A stretch of 64,000 bases of DNA from Bubalus kerabau (lineage: Eukaryota; Chordata; Mammalia; Artiodactyla; Bovidae), in contig NC_073624.1 of assembly GCF_029407905.1 (NCBI RefSeq), positions 112,840,001 to 112,904,000 of the forward strand, given 5' to 3'. This document shows positions 1 through 11,160 of the stretch, in pieces (within the stretch, counting starts at the first letter, position 1; each line of letters opens with the position of its first letter). The notes under the pieces are model-generated. The model did not search any database. It was not told the origin of the DNA and was given only the letters and a program-made list of their open reading frames with translations. Both the position numbers and the translations under genes were made by a program.

Positions 1-126
1 GAAATTATATTGTTCAGACTGTGTCTTCGAGATTTTACTTGCAATTTTATATGTTTTGCCCAAGATAGCATGCTGTTCTAATGCTTGTTTATTCAGAAGA
101 CATTTTTAGTAAAATCTCTAGTATAT

Positions 127-341
127 GCAGGCTTCCTAGGTGTCACAGCGGTAAAGAATCGACCTGCCAATGCAGGAGATGTGGATTTACTTCCTGGGTC
201 AGGAAGATCCCTCTGAGTAGGAAATGGCAACCCCCCTGTAGTATTCTTGTTTGGGAAATCCCATGGAAGAGGTGCCTGGCTAGCTACAGTCCTTGGGGTG
301 GTAAAGAGTTGGCTGTGACTTAGCGACTGAGCGCTGACACA
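127..341 (+). mobile_element. Bov-tA SINE, full length
   Basis: It starts with the tRNA-like head (gcttcctaggtgtcacagcg, then a diverged B-box region) and ends in the BovB-derived tail (gacttagcgactgagcgctg). The 11-bp TSD ctctagtatat flanks it at 116-126 and 342-352. Confidence 0.9.
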
Positions 342-591
342 CTCTAGTATATTTAACACCGAAGACTAACCCTGCAAGTACTCTGGCTGACACGAATATT
401 GCTCTCATAACGGGATGATGTCCTCTTCCTTCTCTGAGGTACCTATAGGAAAACCTATTTTATTACTCTGTGTGTTTATAAAGTTTGTTTGTGTTTGAAG
501 TATTACACGGTATTTGTATTTACTGATAAATGATGCTGTTATTCATGTAGTGATTAACTCATTCATAAATATGTAAATCATTATTTATCAT

Positions 592-680
592 ATCCCAGGG
601 ACGGGGGAGCCTGGTGGGCTGCCATCTATGGGGTTACAAAGAGCTGGACACGACTGAAGTGACTTAGCAGCAGCAGCATA
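592..680 (+). mobile_element. Bov-A2 SINE, 3' half only
   Basis: Matches the second Bov-A unit from atcccagggacgggggagcc to the short CAG-repeat tail (gcagcagcagca). The first unit is missing, so the copy is 5' truncated. Confidence 0.85.
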
Positions 681-937
681 AGATCCCTCTCTGCATGTAG
701 TGTATAATCAAGAGGAGGTGCCAAAAAATGTAGAATAGAGATCTAGGGTGAAATGAATTTTTTTACCGGGAGGACTTAACTTAGAATATCAGGAAAGACG
801 TCCCTGAGAAAGCTATTTTAAGTTACAAGGAACTTAACAAGTGACTTGAATCTTTCTTGACCCTGTTCCATCCTCATTTTCTGAATGTTCCTGTTTGGTT
901 TCCTTTTCTGGTCTCTTTCTTTCTTCTTAAATTTTAT

Positions 938-1207
938 GCACTTATTTATTTATTTTTGGCTGTGCTGGGTCTTCATGGCTGCCGGTGGGCTTTGTCTAGT
1001 TGCAGGGGCGACTCTTCGTTGAGGTGCATGGGCCTCTTACTGCGGTGACTCCTGTTGTGGAGCACAGGCTCTGGACACGCTGGCTTCAGTAGTTGTGGCA
1101 GCTCATGGGCTTACTTGCCCCGCAGCATGTGGAGTCTTTGACCAAGAATTGAACCCATGTCCCCAGCACTGGCAGACGGCTTCTTAACCATTGGACCACC
1201 AGTGAAC
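938..1207 (-). mobile_element. CHR-type tRNA-derived SINE
   Basis: In reverse orientation it begins with a T-rich A/T tail (ttatttatttatttttggct) and ends in ccattggaccaccagtgaa, the complement of the tRNA-like head. A B-box-like segment lies near 1148-1160. Confidence 0.8.
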
Positions 1208-1250
1208 CACGTTTTTTTCTTTCTTGAAGAAGAATGTTCTAAAGTTCTCT

Positions 1251-1462
1251 TGCATTGTTTTGTTGTTTAGTCACTAAGTCGTGTCCAACTCTTTGAAACC
1301 CCAGGGGCTGTAGCCCTACAGACTCCTCTGTTCATGGGATTTTCCAGGCAAGAATACTAGAGTGGGTTGCCATTTCCTTCTCCAGGGGATCTTCCTGACC
1401 CAGGGATCGACTCCCCATCTCCTGCATTGGCAGGCATACCACTGAACCACCTGGGAAATCCC
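1251..1462 (-). mobile_element. Bov-tA SINE, full length
   Basis: The reverse complement shows the head (cacctgggaaatccc end) and the BovB-like tail (cactaagtcgtgtccaactc). TSD aaagttctct at 1241-1250 and at 1463-1472. Confidence 0.9.
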
Positions 1463-1699
1463 AAAGTTCTCTGTGTGTTTCTATTTTTTTTTTCTATATC
1501 ATTCATTCTTATAGTTTCAGCTGTTCTGTTTATGTGCTCTGTTTTCCTTTTTATATAATATGCATCTTATTTTTTACATCATCTGTCTTCATTTACTAAA
1601 CTACAATCTCAGGGTCTTGTGTCTTTCCTTCCACTTCCAACATACAGTCAATATCTCTTATGCACACCTGAAAAAAAATACTTCTAAACTCATCCTATC

Positions 1700-1824
1700 T
1701 TTTTATATATTCAGTTAACATAATTAAAGGCCTATTCTGTGTCTCACACTATTAAGAACTGGGAAGATATAACAAAAGAGATACCAACACTACCCTCACA
1801 GAGTTTAGCATAAAGTGAAATTGC
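1700..1824. mobile_element. ancient dispersed mammalian repeat, family not assigned
   Basis: The order of phrases (ttcagttaacat..., tattctgtgtctc..., gggaagatataac..., accctcacagag) matches a very common old mammalian repeat that starts near 'tatgtgccaggcact'. It is too diverged to name by eye. Confidence 0.4.
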
Positions 1825-2572
1825 TTAGCCATCAGGAACATGCAAATCAAAACCATGATGAGATACCACTTCACACCTAATAGAATTACTATAATAAAGA
1901 CAACAGATAATAACAAGTATGACCGGAGTGTGGAGAAATTACATTCCTCCTACACTGCTGGTGGTAATGTAAAATGGTGCAACCATTTTCAACTACTTGC
2001 AGAAGTCTAGTTCTGCACGTAGTCTAGCAACAGAATAGTTGCCATATAACCTAGCAGTTCTCCTAAGTATATAATCAAAAGAGAATTGAACACAAAATGT
2101 GTATGTTAATGTTTATGGCAGTGTTAACATAACAGCCCAAAAGTGGAACCAACACAAAATGTCTATCAGCTGATAAATAGATAAATAAAATGTGGTTGTT
2201 TTGTTACTGAAATCAGTGGAATGTTATTTGTCAATAAAAAGAAACTAAGTACTGATACTTGCTACAACATAGATGAATTTTAAAGACATTGAACTATGTA
2301 AAAGGCACCACTCAGGAAAGACCACATATTGTAGGTTTCCACTATATGAAATGTTCAGTATAGGTGAATACATAGAGACAGATGGTAGATTAGTGTTTGC
2401 CAAAGGCTGAAGGTGTTGAGGGGAAATGGGGAAATGTATGCCCTTTTCCCATATATCTGCTAATAGATATAGCAGTTCTTTTTAGGGTGATAAAAATGTT
2501 CTAAAATTAATTGTGGTGATGGTTGCATAACTCTGAATATACCAAAACCTTTCAGTTACACACATGAAATCA
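1825..2572 (+). mobile_element. L1 LINE, 3' end of ORF2 and 3' UTR
   Basis: It begins in the ORF2 C-terminal coding segment (catcaggaacatgcaaatca, then gagataccacttcacaccta) and runs into the L1 3' region (aaagtggaaccaacac, atgttctaaaattaattgtg). The reading frame is broken throughout. A BovB on the minus strand abuts its 3' end. Confidence 0.8.
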
Positions 2573-3978
2573 GTTTAGTTCAGTTGCTCATTGGTGTCCA
2601 ACTCTTTGTGACCCCATGGATTGCAGCATGCCAGGCTTCCCTGTCCTTCAGTATCTCCCAGAGTTTGCTCGAACTCATGTTCATTGAGTCAGTGATGCCA
2701 TCCAACCATCTCATCCTCTGTTGCCGCCTTCTCTCCCTACCCTCAGTCTTTCCCTGCATCATTTCCAATGAGTCGACTCTTCCCATCAGGTTGTCCAAAG
2801 TATTAGAGTTTCACCATCAGTCCTTCCAGTGACTGTTTAGGATTGATTTCTTTTAAGATTGACTGGTTTGATCACCTTGCTGTCCAGAGGATTCTCAAGA
2901 GTCTTCTCCAACACCACAGTTCAAAAGTATCAATTCATTGGTGCTCAGCCTTCTTTATGGTTCAGCTCACACATCTGTACATGACTACTGGAAAAACCAC
3001 AGCTTCGATTATATGGACCTTTGTCGGCAAATTAATGTCTCTGCTTTTTAGTATGCTGTCTAGGTTTGTCGTAGCTTTTCTTCCAAGGAGCAAGTGTCTT
3101 TTAATTTCATGGTTGCAGTCACTGTCTGCAATGATTTTGGAGCCCAAGAAGATAAAGTCTGTCATTGACAATATAATTTCCCAATTTTGAACTAGTCCAT
3201 TGTTCTATGTCCGGTTCTAACTGTTGCTTTTTGACCTGAATGTAGATTTCTCAGGAGGCAGGTAAGTGAAGTGAAAGTGAAAGTCGCTCAGTCGTGTCCG
3301 ACTCTTTGTGACCCCATGGACTATACAGTCCATGGCATTCTGTAGCCCAGAATACTGGAGTGGTTAGCCTTTCCCTTCTCCAGGGGATCTTCCCAACCCA
3401 GGGATCGAACCCAGGTATCCTGTATAGCAAGCAGATTCTTTACCAGCTGAGCCACAAAGGAGGCAGGTAAGGTGGTCTGGTATTCCCATCTCTTTAGGAA
3501 TTTTCCATAGTTTGTTGTGATCCACAGAGTCAAAGGCTTTAGTGTAGTCAATGAAGCAGTAGTAGATGTTTTTCTGGAATTCTTTTGCTTTTTCTGTGAT
3601 CCAGTGGATGTTGGCAATTTGAACTCTGGTTCCACTGCCTTTTCTAAATCCAGCTTGAACATCTGGAAGTTCTCGGTTCACACATTCTTGAAGCCTAGCT
3701 TGAAGGGTTTTGAGTGTTACCTTACTAGCATGTGAAATGAGCTTGAAGGGTTTTGAGTATTACCTTACTAGCATGTGAAACAGTTGTGTGGTAGTTTGAA
3801 CATTCTTTGGCATTGCCCTTCTTTGGGATTGGAATGAAAACTGACCATTTCCAGTCCTGTGGCCACTGCTGAGTTTTCCAAATTTGCTGTCATATTTGAG
3901 TGCAGCACTTTAGCGGCAGGATCTTTTAGGATTTGAAATAGCTCAGCTGGAATTCCATCACCTCCACTAACTTTGTTC
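2571..3978 (-). mobile_element. BovB LINE (RTE), 5' truncated and internally deleted
   Basis: On the minus strand it carries the BovB 3' end at 2571, and reverse-transcriptase-region coding up to about 3978. Between about 3165 and 3195 it jumps from the 3' third straight to sequence upstream of the RT active site, so the YxDD core (roughly 400 bp) is lost. A SINE sits inside at 3267-3457, and a 43-bp tandem duplication lies at 3697-3782. No functional protein is possible. Confidence 0.88.
3267..3457 (-). mobile_element. Bov-tA SINE inserted in BovB
   Basis: Reverse orientation, from gtgaagtgaaagtgaaagtc to the head complement gctgagccacaaa. The 14-bp TSD aggaggcaggtaag at 3253-3266 and 3458-3471 splits the host BovB cleanly, so this SINE is younger than that BovB. 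Confidence 0.93.
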
Positions 3979-4200
3979 TTACATTTGAAATGGGTTGTTA
4001 TATAATGTGTGAATAAATTTAGAATAAGCGGTTTTATTTTTTATGTATTTACCACTACTCACCACTAAAAATTGAGGCTGTAATTCTCTTCTGCCAGTTC
4101 CCCAGCCCCAGCCTAGGCTTAGTATTCATCTGATTGTTATTGTCCCTGCCCTAACACAGTTGCAGTGTATTAGATATATGGATAAATATAAGGATATTAT

Positions 4201-4419
4201 GGGACTTCCCTAGTGCCTCAGACGGTAAAGAATCTGCCTACAGTGCAGTGACCTGGTTTCAGTCCTTTAGATGGGAAGATCCCCTGAAGAAGGGAATGGC
4301 AGCCCACTCCAGTATTCTTGCCTGGAGAATTCCATGGACAGAGGAACCTGGCAGGCTACACTCCGTGGGGTTACAAAGAATCAGACATGACTGAGCAAAT
4401 AATGCTTTCACTTTTCACA
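4201..4419 (+). mobile_element. Bov-tA SINE
   Basis: Head gggacttccctagtgcctca, core cactccagtattcttgcctg, tail gacatgactgagca followed by a ttcacttttcacac segment. I see no clear TSD. Confidence 0.85.
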
Positions 4420-4539
4420 CAAGGAAATTACACATTTAATGAAATTACACATTTATGTCAGTTACATGTAATGATACATAGTGGTTGTAGTACATAGTGG
4501 TATGGAAGTTGATGAAGGCACATCTCAGCTTGATTTGGG

Positions 4540-5060
4540 GAAAGGGAAAACTTCCTGAAGAAAGTTATTTTTTTTTAGCTGTTGAGTGATGAGTAAAAGT
4601 TAGCCAGAGTTGTAAGAGAGAAGAGAGTACAGCAAACTATTTCAGAGAGAGGGACTAGTATGTGCAAAGAGCTGGAGGTATGTAGAGCTGTTGCAGGATT
4701 TTATCAGGTTAAATGAGAAAATCAGATTTTCTCTTTAAGAAGAGTCACTGTGGCTGCAGCATGGAGGATGCAGCTGAAAAGAGGACAAGACTTGAGGCAG
4801 GGAAACTAGTTCAGAAACTTGAGTAGTCTAAGAGAGTTGAACTAGCTTAGTGGCAGTCTAGTTGGAAAATAGTAGATGGACTCAGGACATATTCAAAAAT
4901 AGAATTGGTAGGAATTGGAAGTGGTTTGACATGAGGGAGTAGAAGCAAAGATGGTGTGCACTTGGTTTCCAGTTTGGAAAACTAGGTGAATGGAGTGCTT
5001 TTCACAGAGTGTATTCATTCAGTTAATGCTTACTTTGTGCTTACTCTATAGATCAGAGGC
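4540..5060. mobile_element. ancient dispersed mammalian repeat, family not assigned
   Basis: Contains the typical series of old-repeat phrases: actagtatgtgcaaagagct, gtcactgtggctgcag, aaactagttcagaaacttga. It resembles 12535-13016 and 13300-13650 in kind. It is non-coding and heavily diverged. Confidence 0.4.
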
Positions 5061-5221
5061 AGAGTATATTTGAATGCTATTTGGGGCAGACAGGCAGTAA
5101 ACAAGAAATTAAAGTCGTGTGAAATACATGCTAAAGGATATGTAGGATATTGAGAGGTGGCTTACTTACAAATAATTCATAAAAATCATTAAGAGGGCTT
5201 TTTTGTCTTAGTCTGTTTCCT

Positions 5222-5606
5222 TCAGTTCAGTCACTCAGTCATGTCCGACTCTTTGCGACCCCATGAATCGCAGCACGCCAGGCCTCCCTGTCCATCACCA
5301 ACTCCCGGAGTTCACTCAGACTCAAGTGCATCAAGTCAGTGATGCCATCCAGCCATCTCATCCTCTGTCGACCCCTTCTCCTCCTGCCCCCAATCCCTCC
5401 CAGCATCAGAGTCTTTTCCAATGAGTCAACTCTTCGCATCAGGTGGCCAAAGTACTGGAGTTTCAGCTTCAGCGTCAGTTCTTCCAAAGAACACCCAGGA
5501 CTGGGCTCCTTCAGAATGGACTGGTTGGAACTCCTTGCAGTCCAAGGGACTCTCAAGAGTCTTCTCCAACACCACAGTTCAAAAGCATCAATTCTTCGCC
5601 AGATGT
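5222..5606 (-). mobile_element. BovB LINE, 3' end (5' truncated)
   Basis: Starts with the complement of the BovB terminus (ttcagttcagtcactcagtc) and ends at the segment encoding the protein's C-terminal third. The minus-strand frame at 5239-5556 still reads SLEKTLMLGGIGGRRRRGRQ, a fairly young copy. Confidence 0.92.
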
Positions 5607-5824
5607 AGCTATTTTCTTAGGTGTATTTGAGTAGCAAACAGAAGTGAATTTACAAAGGCACGGGGAAAACACAGGATAAGGATTCATGGTTAGATTTTTT
5701 TTAGGGTTTTGGTGAACTATCCAAAAACGCATGCAGAATGGTGTGTGTCTGTGTGCCTTTCACTTCAGAAGAATTAAGAACTTTAAGGTCAAATTTATTT
5801 TTATGATATTGTAGGAGAAGGTGG

Positions 5825-6099
5825 GAAGGCAATGGCACCCCACTCCAGCACTCTTGCCTGGAAAATCCCATGGATGGAGGAGCCTGGTGGGCCGCAGTCC
5901 ATGGGGTCGCTAGGAGTCGGACACGACTGAGCGACTTCACTTTCACTTTTCACTTTCATGCACTGGAGAAGGAAATGGCAGCTCACTCCAGTGTTCTTGC
6001 CTGGAGAATCCCAGGGACGGGGGAGCCTGGTGTGCTGCCGTCTATGGGGTCGCACAGAGTCGGACATGACTGAAGCGACTTAGCAGCAGCAGCAGCAGC
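5825..6099 (+). mobile_element. Bov-A2 SINE, full dimer
   Basis: Two Bov-A units joined by the cttcactttcacttttcact linker, ending in a (CAG)n tail. The 12-bp TSD aggagaaggtgg is at 5813-5824 and 6100-6111. Confidence 0.95.
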
Positions 6100-6328
6100 A
6101 GGAGAAGGTGGAGTGTGTATTTTTAGGGGTATGGGGAGAGCTAGGGCACAGAACTGTTGGAAGGCAATAAAGGAGTGGTAGTAGTAACAATCCAGAAGTC
6201 TTTTTTTGCCTTAAATAATGCACTGTGAAAATAAGGTCATAGGTTAAAATGAAAGATGAGAGTACTTTTTCTCAAAGCATGTTTGTTTTTGCTAAAATTG
6301 CACAGTTAAAAAATCATTTAACACTCTT

Positions 6329-6451
6329 TGGGAATTCCCTGGCAATCTAGTGGTTTGGACTCCAGACTTCATTGCAGGGCTCATGGATTCGATTCCTGGT
6401 TGGGGAACTAAGTAGCTGCAAACCTTGCAGAGTGGCCAGAAAAGAAAAAAA
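6329..6451 (+). mobile_element. CHR-type SINE, short
   Basis: Head gggaattccctggcaatcta, B-box-like gattcgattcctgg at 6387-6400, then tggccagaaaagaaaaaaa as tail. Confidence 0.78.
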
Positions 6452-6623
6452 TGTCTGAACTTTTTTCAGTTTTTAGATTTACAAAGTTGTGTTTTCTGGA
6501 AAAATAAAAGTAAAATACTGTTGTTAAGCAAGAAACTTTTACATTGATATATTTTTTCTTTTTTGCTCAAAATATTTCTGGAGTTCCTTTGAGTATTTGT
6601 GAATTTTTTTGCGTATTTTACTG

Positions 6624-6643
6624 TTTTTTTTTTTTTTTTTTTT
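6624..6643. repeat. poly-T run of 20
   Basis: Uninterrupted T20 between ctg and aagttgc. It is not attached to a recognisable retroposon body. The rest of 6452-6771 holds nothing I recognise. Confidence 0.9.
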
Positions 6644-6771
6644 AAGTTGCACAGTTAATGAGAAAAGTAGCAGTTCTACAAAAAGATTATATGGTTTATT
6701 TTGACCTTGAGCAGGCATCATTGGATTTGTTTTAGCTTAAATGAAATAGGAAATGGTTGTTATATATTAAA

Positions 6772-6898
6772 GTGAAAGTGAAGTCGCTCAGTCGTGTCCA
6801 ACTCATAGCTACCCCATGGACTGCAGCCCACCAGGCTCCTCCGTCCATGGGATTTTCCAGGCAAGAGTACTGGAGTGGGATGCCATTGCCTTCTCCAA
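6772..6898 (-). mobile_element. single Bov-A unit, 5' truncated
   Basis: From gtgaaagtgaagtcgctcag to ttgccttctccaa on the reverse strand. The 12-bp TSD ttatatattaaa is at 6760-6771 and 6899-6910. Confidence 0.92.
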
Positions 6899-6956
6899 TT
6901 ATATATTAAACCTCAACTCAAAATTATCATGGCATTTCCCCACACATACACACAGC

Positions 6957-7080
6957 TTTTTTTTTTTTTCCTGGCCATGCCATGAGGCAGTTGGGATCTT
7001 AGTTCCCTGACCAAGTAGACCCTGTACCCCCTGCAGTGGGAGCATGGAGTCTTAATTGCTAGACTGCCAGGAAAGTCTCT
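6957..7080 (-). mobile_element. CHR-type SINE
   Basis: Starts with a T tract, then cctggccatgcc, then the complement of the tRNA-like part (ccctgaccaag) and the head (ctagactgccaggaaagtct). Confidence 0.78.
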
Positions 7081-7718
7081 TTTCTGCCCTTTTTAACTTA
7101 CCCTTGACATTTAAAGCCAATCTTAGTGATGGAGGAAGATTATGTATATGTTTGTTTTATGTGTGAGATTGACTGATGATATGTAAATTGTTCCCTTTTA
7201 AATACACTTAAGGGACAAAAAGTTGCAAGACAGTATGTATGATATGATTCCATTTTGGGGGGAAACATTTGCATAGAAAGTAAATCTGAGGATATTACCC
7301 CAGTTTTTAATGGTTATCTCTGAGAGGGAATTATAGATATTTTGGATTATGCCATCTTTGAGTTGTTTACAACAAGTAGAAAAAAAGATGAATCTGGACT
7401 GGGGAAAAATGCCTAAACGGCCAGTTCCAGTAATGTATTCAGGATTAAATATAGAGACATTGACATAATGGATATTAGTGTTTTAGTCAAGCCACTCAAG
7501 GAAGCTGGTATTGGTGGTTAAGTATTTCCGTATTATGCCAGTCTTTACTCTGAACCTTTTATTTCATAAGGAAAGACTGATTATAATTAGGGTGGTCACC
7601 TGGGGAGAGTTATACAAGTAAGAAAATGAATTAGGAGTTTAGTTGGATGCATTTTGAAGCTTTTGGCAAATAGACTACTGAGAAAATAATAAGCAGAATT
7701 TCCAAAAAGGCAGATAGT
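7081..7718. other. no recognisable feature
   Basis: AT-rich intron sequence of about 640 bp. No coding frame, repeat family or RNA structure was recognised. Confidence 0.5.
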
Positions 7719-7954
7719 TGGAGTTTTTGGTCTGCTTTAAAACATTAATTTGGCTGTGTTGGGTCTTGGTTGCAGCACAGGGGTCTTGCGTTGCGGCGCA
7801 CAGACTGTGGTTGTGGCGCTTGTGCTCAGCGGCTATGGCACAACCGTAGTTGCTCCATGACGTATGGGCCTTAGTTCGCCAACAAGAGATTGAAACCCAA
7901 GTCCCCTGCTTTGCAAGGTGGATCCTTAACTGCTGGACCCCAGGGAGGTCCCAT
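7719..7954 (-). mobile_element. CHR-type SINE, full length
   Basis: The body runs from ttggctgtgttgggtcttgg to the head complement gaccccagggaggtccc. The direct repeat ggcagatagt at 7709-7718 and 7955-7964 sets the ends. Confidence 0.82.
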
Positions 7955-7984
7955 GGCAGATAGTCTTGAAGAACAAAGACATTT

Positions 7985-8041
7985 TAAAAGTTAGAAAAGC
8001 AAAAAAATAAAAAATAAAAAAAATAAAAGTTAGAAAAGCAA
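7985..8041. repeat. 18-bp direct repeat flanking an A-rich tract
   Basis: The 18-mer taaaagttagaaaagcaa occurs perfectly at 7985-8002 and 8024-8041. The 21 bases between are almost all A with two T. It looks like a TSD plus tail without a retroposon body. Confidence 0.85.
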
Positions 8042-8732
8042 TTTTTACATGGTGAGCTTTTTTACCTTGTTTTATATGAATATGAAAACCACTTAATGGT
8101 GAATATCTCTTTTAAGAATGAATTGCAAAAATGGCTACAAGTCTCTTAAAAATAGAATCGGGAATGTTGAAGCCCAGAGTTACATGAATTTTATGAAAAC
8201 TTTTTTGAAGACAGTGAAAAGAGGGCTGTTAGGAGTTGTGAAATGGATCAAAACTAGGAAGAAGGAAATGAAATAACTGGTGGTACAGCATTTAATTTAC
8301 CGGTGCATTTGTTAAAAATGGTCTACTCTGTCTGGCAGAATTCTAATATCCATTATTAAGTGGATAGTTTTACAAGAGGTTATGTTGATCACTGGATGCC
8401 AATTTGAGTTTTCTGAAAACAAGTTTTATGTTGACTTATCTTCACTTCCTTTTTTTGGCAAGGTTAGCAAGTTCAAATGAGGGAAGTTTTGCAAATGTAG
8501 CTTGATTTTGCAGTACAGCACTTGGACAGGCTCTTGTTAGATCTTTGTGGTCAACGTGACAGAAATCTGACATGAATATTAGCAGGATTATATGGATTAA
8601 CTGCTGGATGAACCACTGTATACTCATCACTACTTATCAGCCTACTGATGAATCACTCAGTGTCAATCCAGAGGGAAGACTAAAGTAGTGGTCCTTATGT
8701 TCTTGACCCTATCTCATTCAACATTGTAGTAT
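8042..8732. other. no recognisable feature
   Basis: Intron sequence without a recognised repeat or coding frame. The minus-strand open frame at 8442-8630 has no recognised motif. Confidence 0.5.
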
Positions 8733-8798
8733 TGGGTTGGCCAAAAAGTTTGAGTTTTTCTGTAAAACACTCAAATGAACTTTTCAGCTAACTCCAAA
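8733..8798. mobile_element. mariner-type MITE, about 66 bp
   Basis: Starts ttgggttggccaaaaagttt and ends with the imperfect reverse complement (aaatgaacttttcagctaac, tccaa), flanked by TA. It is essentially two terminal inverted repeats back to back. Confidence 0.75.
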
Positions 8799-9017
8799 TA
8801 GATAAAACTGTAGATGCTGAGAGAGAACTCCAAAAAGTGTGAAATAGTAGGTTTTAAAAAATAAAATGAAAAGATAATGGGTATTAATTTACATTTCTGC
8901 ATTAAAATATTGATAACTATAGGTTGGTAGAGACCATCTTTGACAAACATGAGAAAAAGGTTGCTTGAAAGTTTAAAAGCAAGCCTACTGTCTGACCAGA
9001 GTATAATCATTTTAAAA

Positions 9018-9061
9018 TGTACTAATTCAGTGTAAAGCTAAATTTACACTGAATTAGTACA
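9018..9061. repeat. perfect 19-bp inverted repeat (hairpin)
   Basis: Left arm 9018-9036 (tgtactaattcagtgtaaa) and right arm 9043-9061 (its exact reverse complement) surround a 6-base loop. Confidence 0.9.
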
Positions 9062-9069
9062 GATTTTAA

Positions 9070-9138
9070 AAAATTAGTCCAGATTTAAATTTAGTCCAGA
9101 TTTAAGATTTAAATCTAAATTTAGTCCAGATTTTAAAA
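9070..9138. repeat. three imperfect copies of a ttagtccagattt motif
   Basis: ttagtccagattt occurs three times in about 65 bp, with an intervening near-palindrome (agatttaaatct). Confidence 0.8.
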
Positions 9139-10556
9139 AAAAATCTTGTTTCTTTACCTTGCGAAATCACATCTGTAGAACTGTGTCTAGTCCTACAGTT
9201 TTTGATTTGTAGGCTGTTTCAGCATATCTTACCAATGACAGCTTTTTTTTCATTACTCACCAGTTGAATGGCTTTGTATAACAAAATTATTTCTACAGGG
9301 GAAAAAAAAAACTGTTTTCCAGTCCTTTTGCTAAAGTTGTTAACAAATTTATATGTAATTATAGACACACACTTGTAATTCTTCATATACCCTAAGATCC
9401 CGCCTCCCTAAATCATCAGCTCAACTGTTTTCTTTTGAGTCTCTTGAACAAACAAAGGGAGCAGTTTTCAAAACCACAAATCAATATTTAGCCTTGGTAT
9501 TAGGAGAGCCACTAGTAGGAAAATGGACCTCCTAGGTAGAGGAGGTCCTAGGTAGAAAGACCTCTTGCACATATTAATTAGAATTCTTTAAGTAGGAAAA
9601 GTCCATTAGAATTGGCCTAAGTAAAGTAATTCATTGTAAGATTATAGAGCTATCTTATAGAATCTGGGCTTCTGGAATGAATTAGAGCCAAGTATATGCA
9701 ACCCAGGAAGTCTTCTATGTTTCTCATCATTGTTTCTAACAAATATTTATTCTTTTTTACAGCAAGCTAAGTTTCTTGTTTTCTCAGTTCAGAAGGAAAA
9801 ATAAAAGACTACCAACAGTTTCAGAGTTTATATCTGGTCAGGGTATCCAGAGAGACTGATCACCTTCTGAGTTTTAATTCTGGGTTCCCAGGAAAGGGAT
9901 CAATTGATCCACCTTTTAGGTTACTCATATATCATCTGAGGTCATCAACAGTAGCTGGTGGGGCTGATTCTCTCTGAACAAACATACTTATTCTGTCATT
10001 CTGATTAATGCATTATGAGAATATGAGGAAGACAAAGCTAGAATTGAGTTCATAAAGAAGCCAATATCGATTATTTAAAATATACAGTCTATAAAAGTGA
10101 AAAAGCATAAAGAATTTTAAATCTTAGATCAGCAGTTCTTAAACCTTTCTGTTTCAAAGCCCTTTTATACTCTTAAAATTTGAACAGACTACACCCCACA
10201 GGGTACGTGAAACTGGGGAAATCTCAATTAGATGGATTATATCAATGTCAGTGTCATGGGTATAATATTACTGTATATAGCTTTCACAGAATTTTATCAT
10301 TAAGGAAAACTGGGCAAAGTAATAATCTGTTTCTTACAATTTCCTGTGAATCTATAATTATCTCAATAAAATAATAATACTAACTTGTTGCTTACTATTA
10401 TTTTTTGCCTACTGTTATTTTAATGTAAAAAAATAGGGAAGAACCCAAAGACCTTTTTGTTTATGTTGACTGTCTTCCAATATTTAACAAATTAGAAAGT
10501 AAAACTCAAAAATCTTTAAAATATTTATTTGTTTTAAAATAACTCATATGCAAATA
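9139..10556. other. no recognisable feature
   Basis: About 1.4 kb of AT-rich intron. The only structure noted is a small repeat at 9528-9556: cctaggtaga twice, with a ggacctcc/ggaggtcc inverted pair. No gene or repeat family was recognised. Confidence 0.5.
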
Positions 10557-10612
10557 TACTGGGTTGTCCAGAAAGTTCGTGAATAACATGTTAATGGAAA
10601 ATAAGCATTTTG
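10557..10612. mobile_element. mariner-type MITE remnant
   Basis: Begins tactgggttgtccagaaagt tcgt, then aacatgttaatggaaaa, the middle of the same kind of short mariner MITE as at 8733. The far end is degenerate. Confidence 0.55.
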
Positions 10613-10904
10613 CAAGTCAAAAAATTTAATGAAGTATGGCATTGTTTTACATTTTGCAATTTTTAATGTCTTGCTTAATAGAAGATAAATGGATTCTTGT
10701 AACTATTTCTGCATGTTGTATGTTGTGATTTTGGAAGGTTGACTCTTACAAAGAAGTTAATTCTAAACCAATCACAGATTCAACACAAACTGAACCAGAA
10801 TCCCAGTTGTGTGTGTGAGAGAGAAAGAGAGAAAAATGACAGTCTGATGATCAATGAAAAAGGCCAAATATAGCCTGGTTAATCTTTAAAACAGAAAGGT
10901 GCAG

Positions 10905-11160
10905 GGGAAGGGGTGGATTGGGAATTTGGAATTGACATGTACATACTGTTATATTTAAAATAGATAATCAACAAGGACCTACTTGATAGCACAGGGAACT
11001 CTCAATACTCTGTAATAACCTAAATGGGAAAAGAATTAAAAAAAAAATAGATACATGTATTATGTATAACTGAATCATTTTGCTGTATACCTGAAACTAA
11101 TACAACACTGTTAATCAACTTTACTCCAATATAAAATAAAAATTAAAAAAGAACAAAAAA
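10905..11160 (+). mobile_element. L1 LINE 3' UTR
   Basis: Contains the series gaaggggtggattgggaatt, acatgtacatactgttatat, aacaaggacctacttgatag, gaatcattttgctgtatacc and an A-rich end. These match the ruminant L1 3' UTR. The same series is seen at 19600-19900. Confidence 0.8.

Noticed and set aside
6624..6643. poly-T as transcription terminator
   Set aside because: In a mammalian intron a lone T20 without a Pol III gene has no such role. It is most likely a reversed poly-A tail or slippage.
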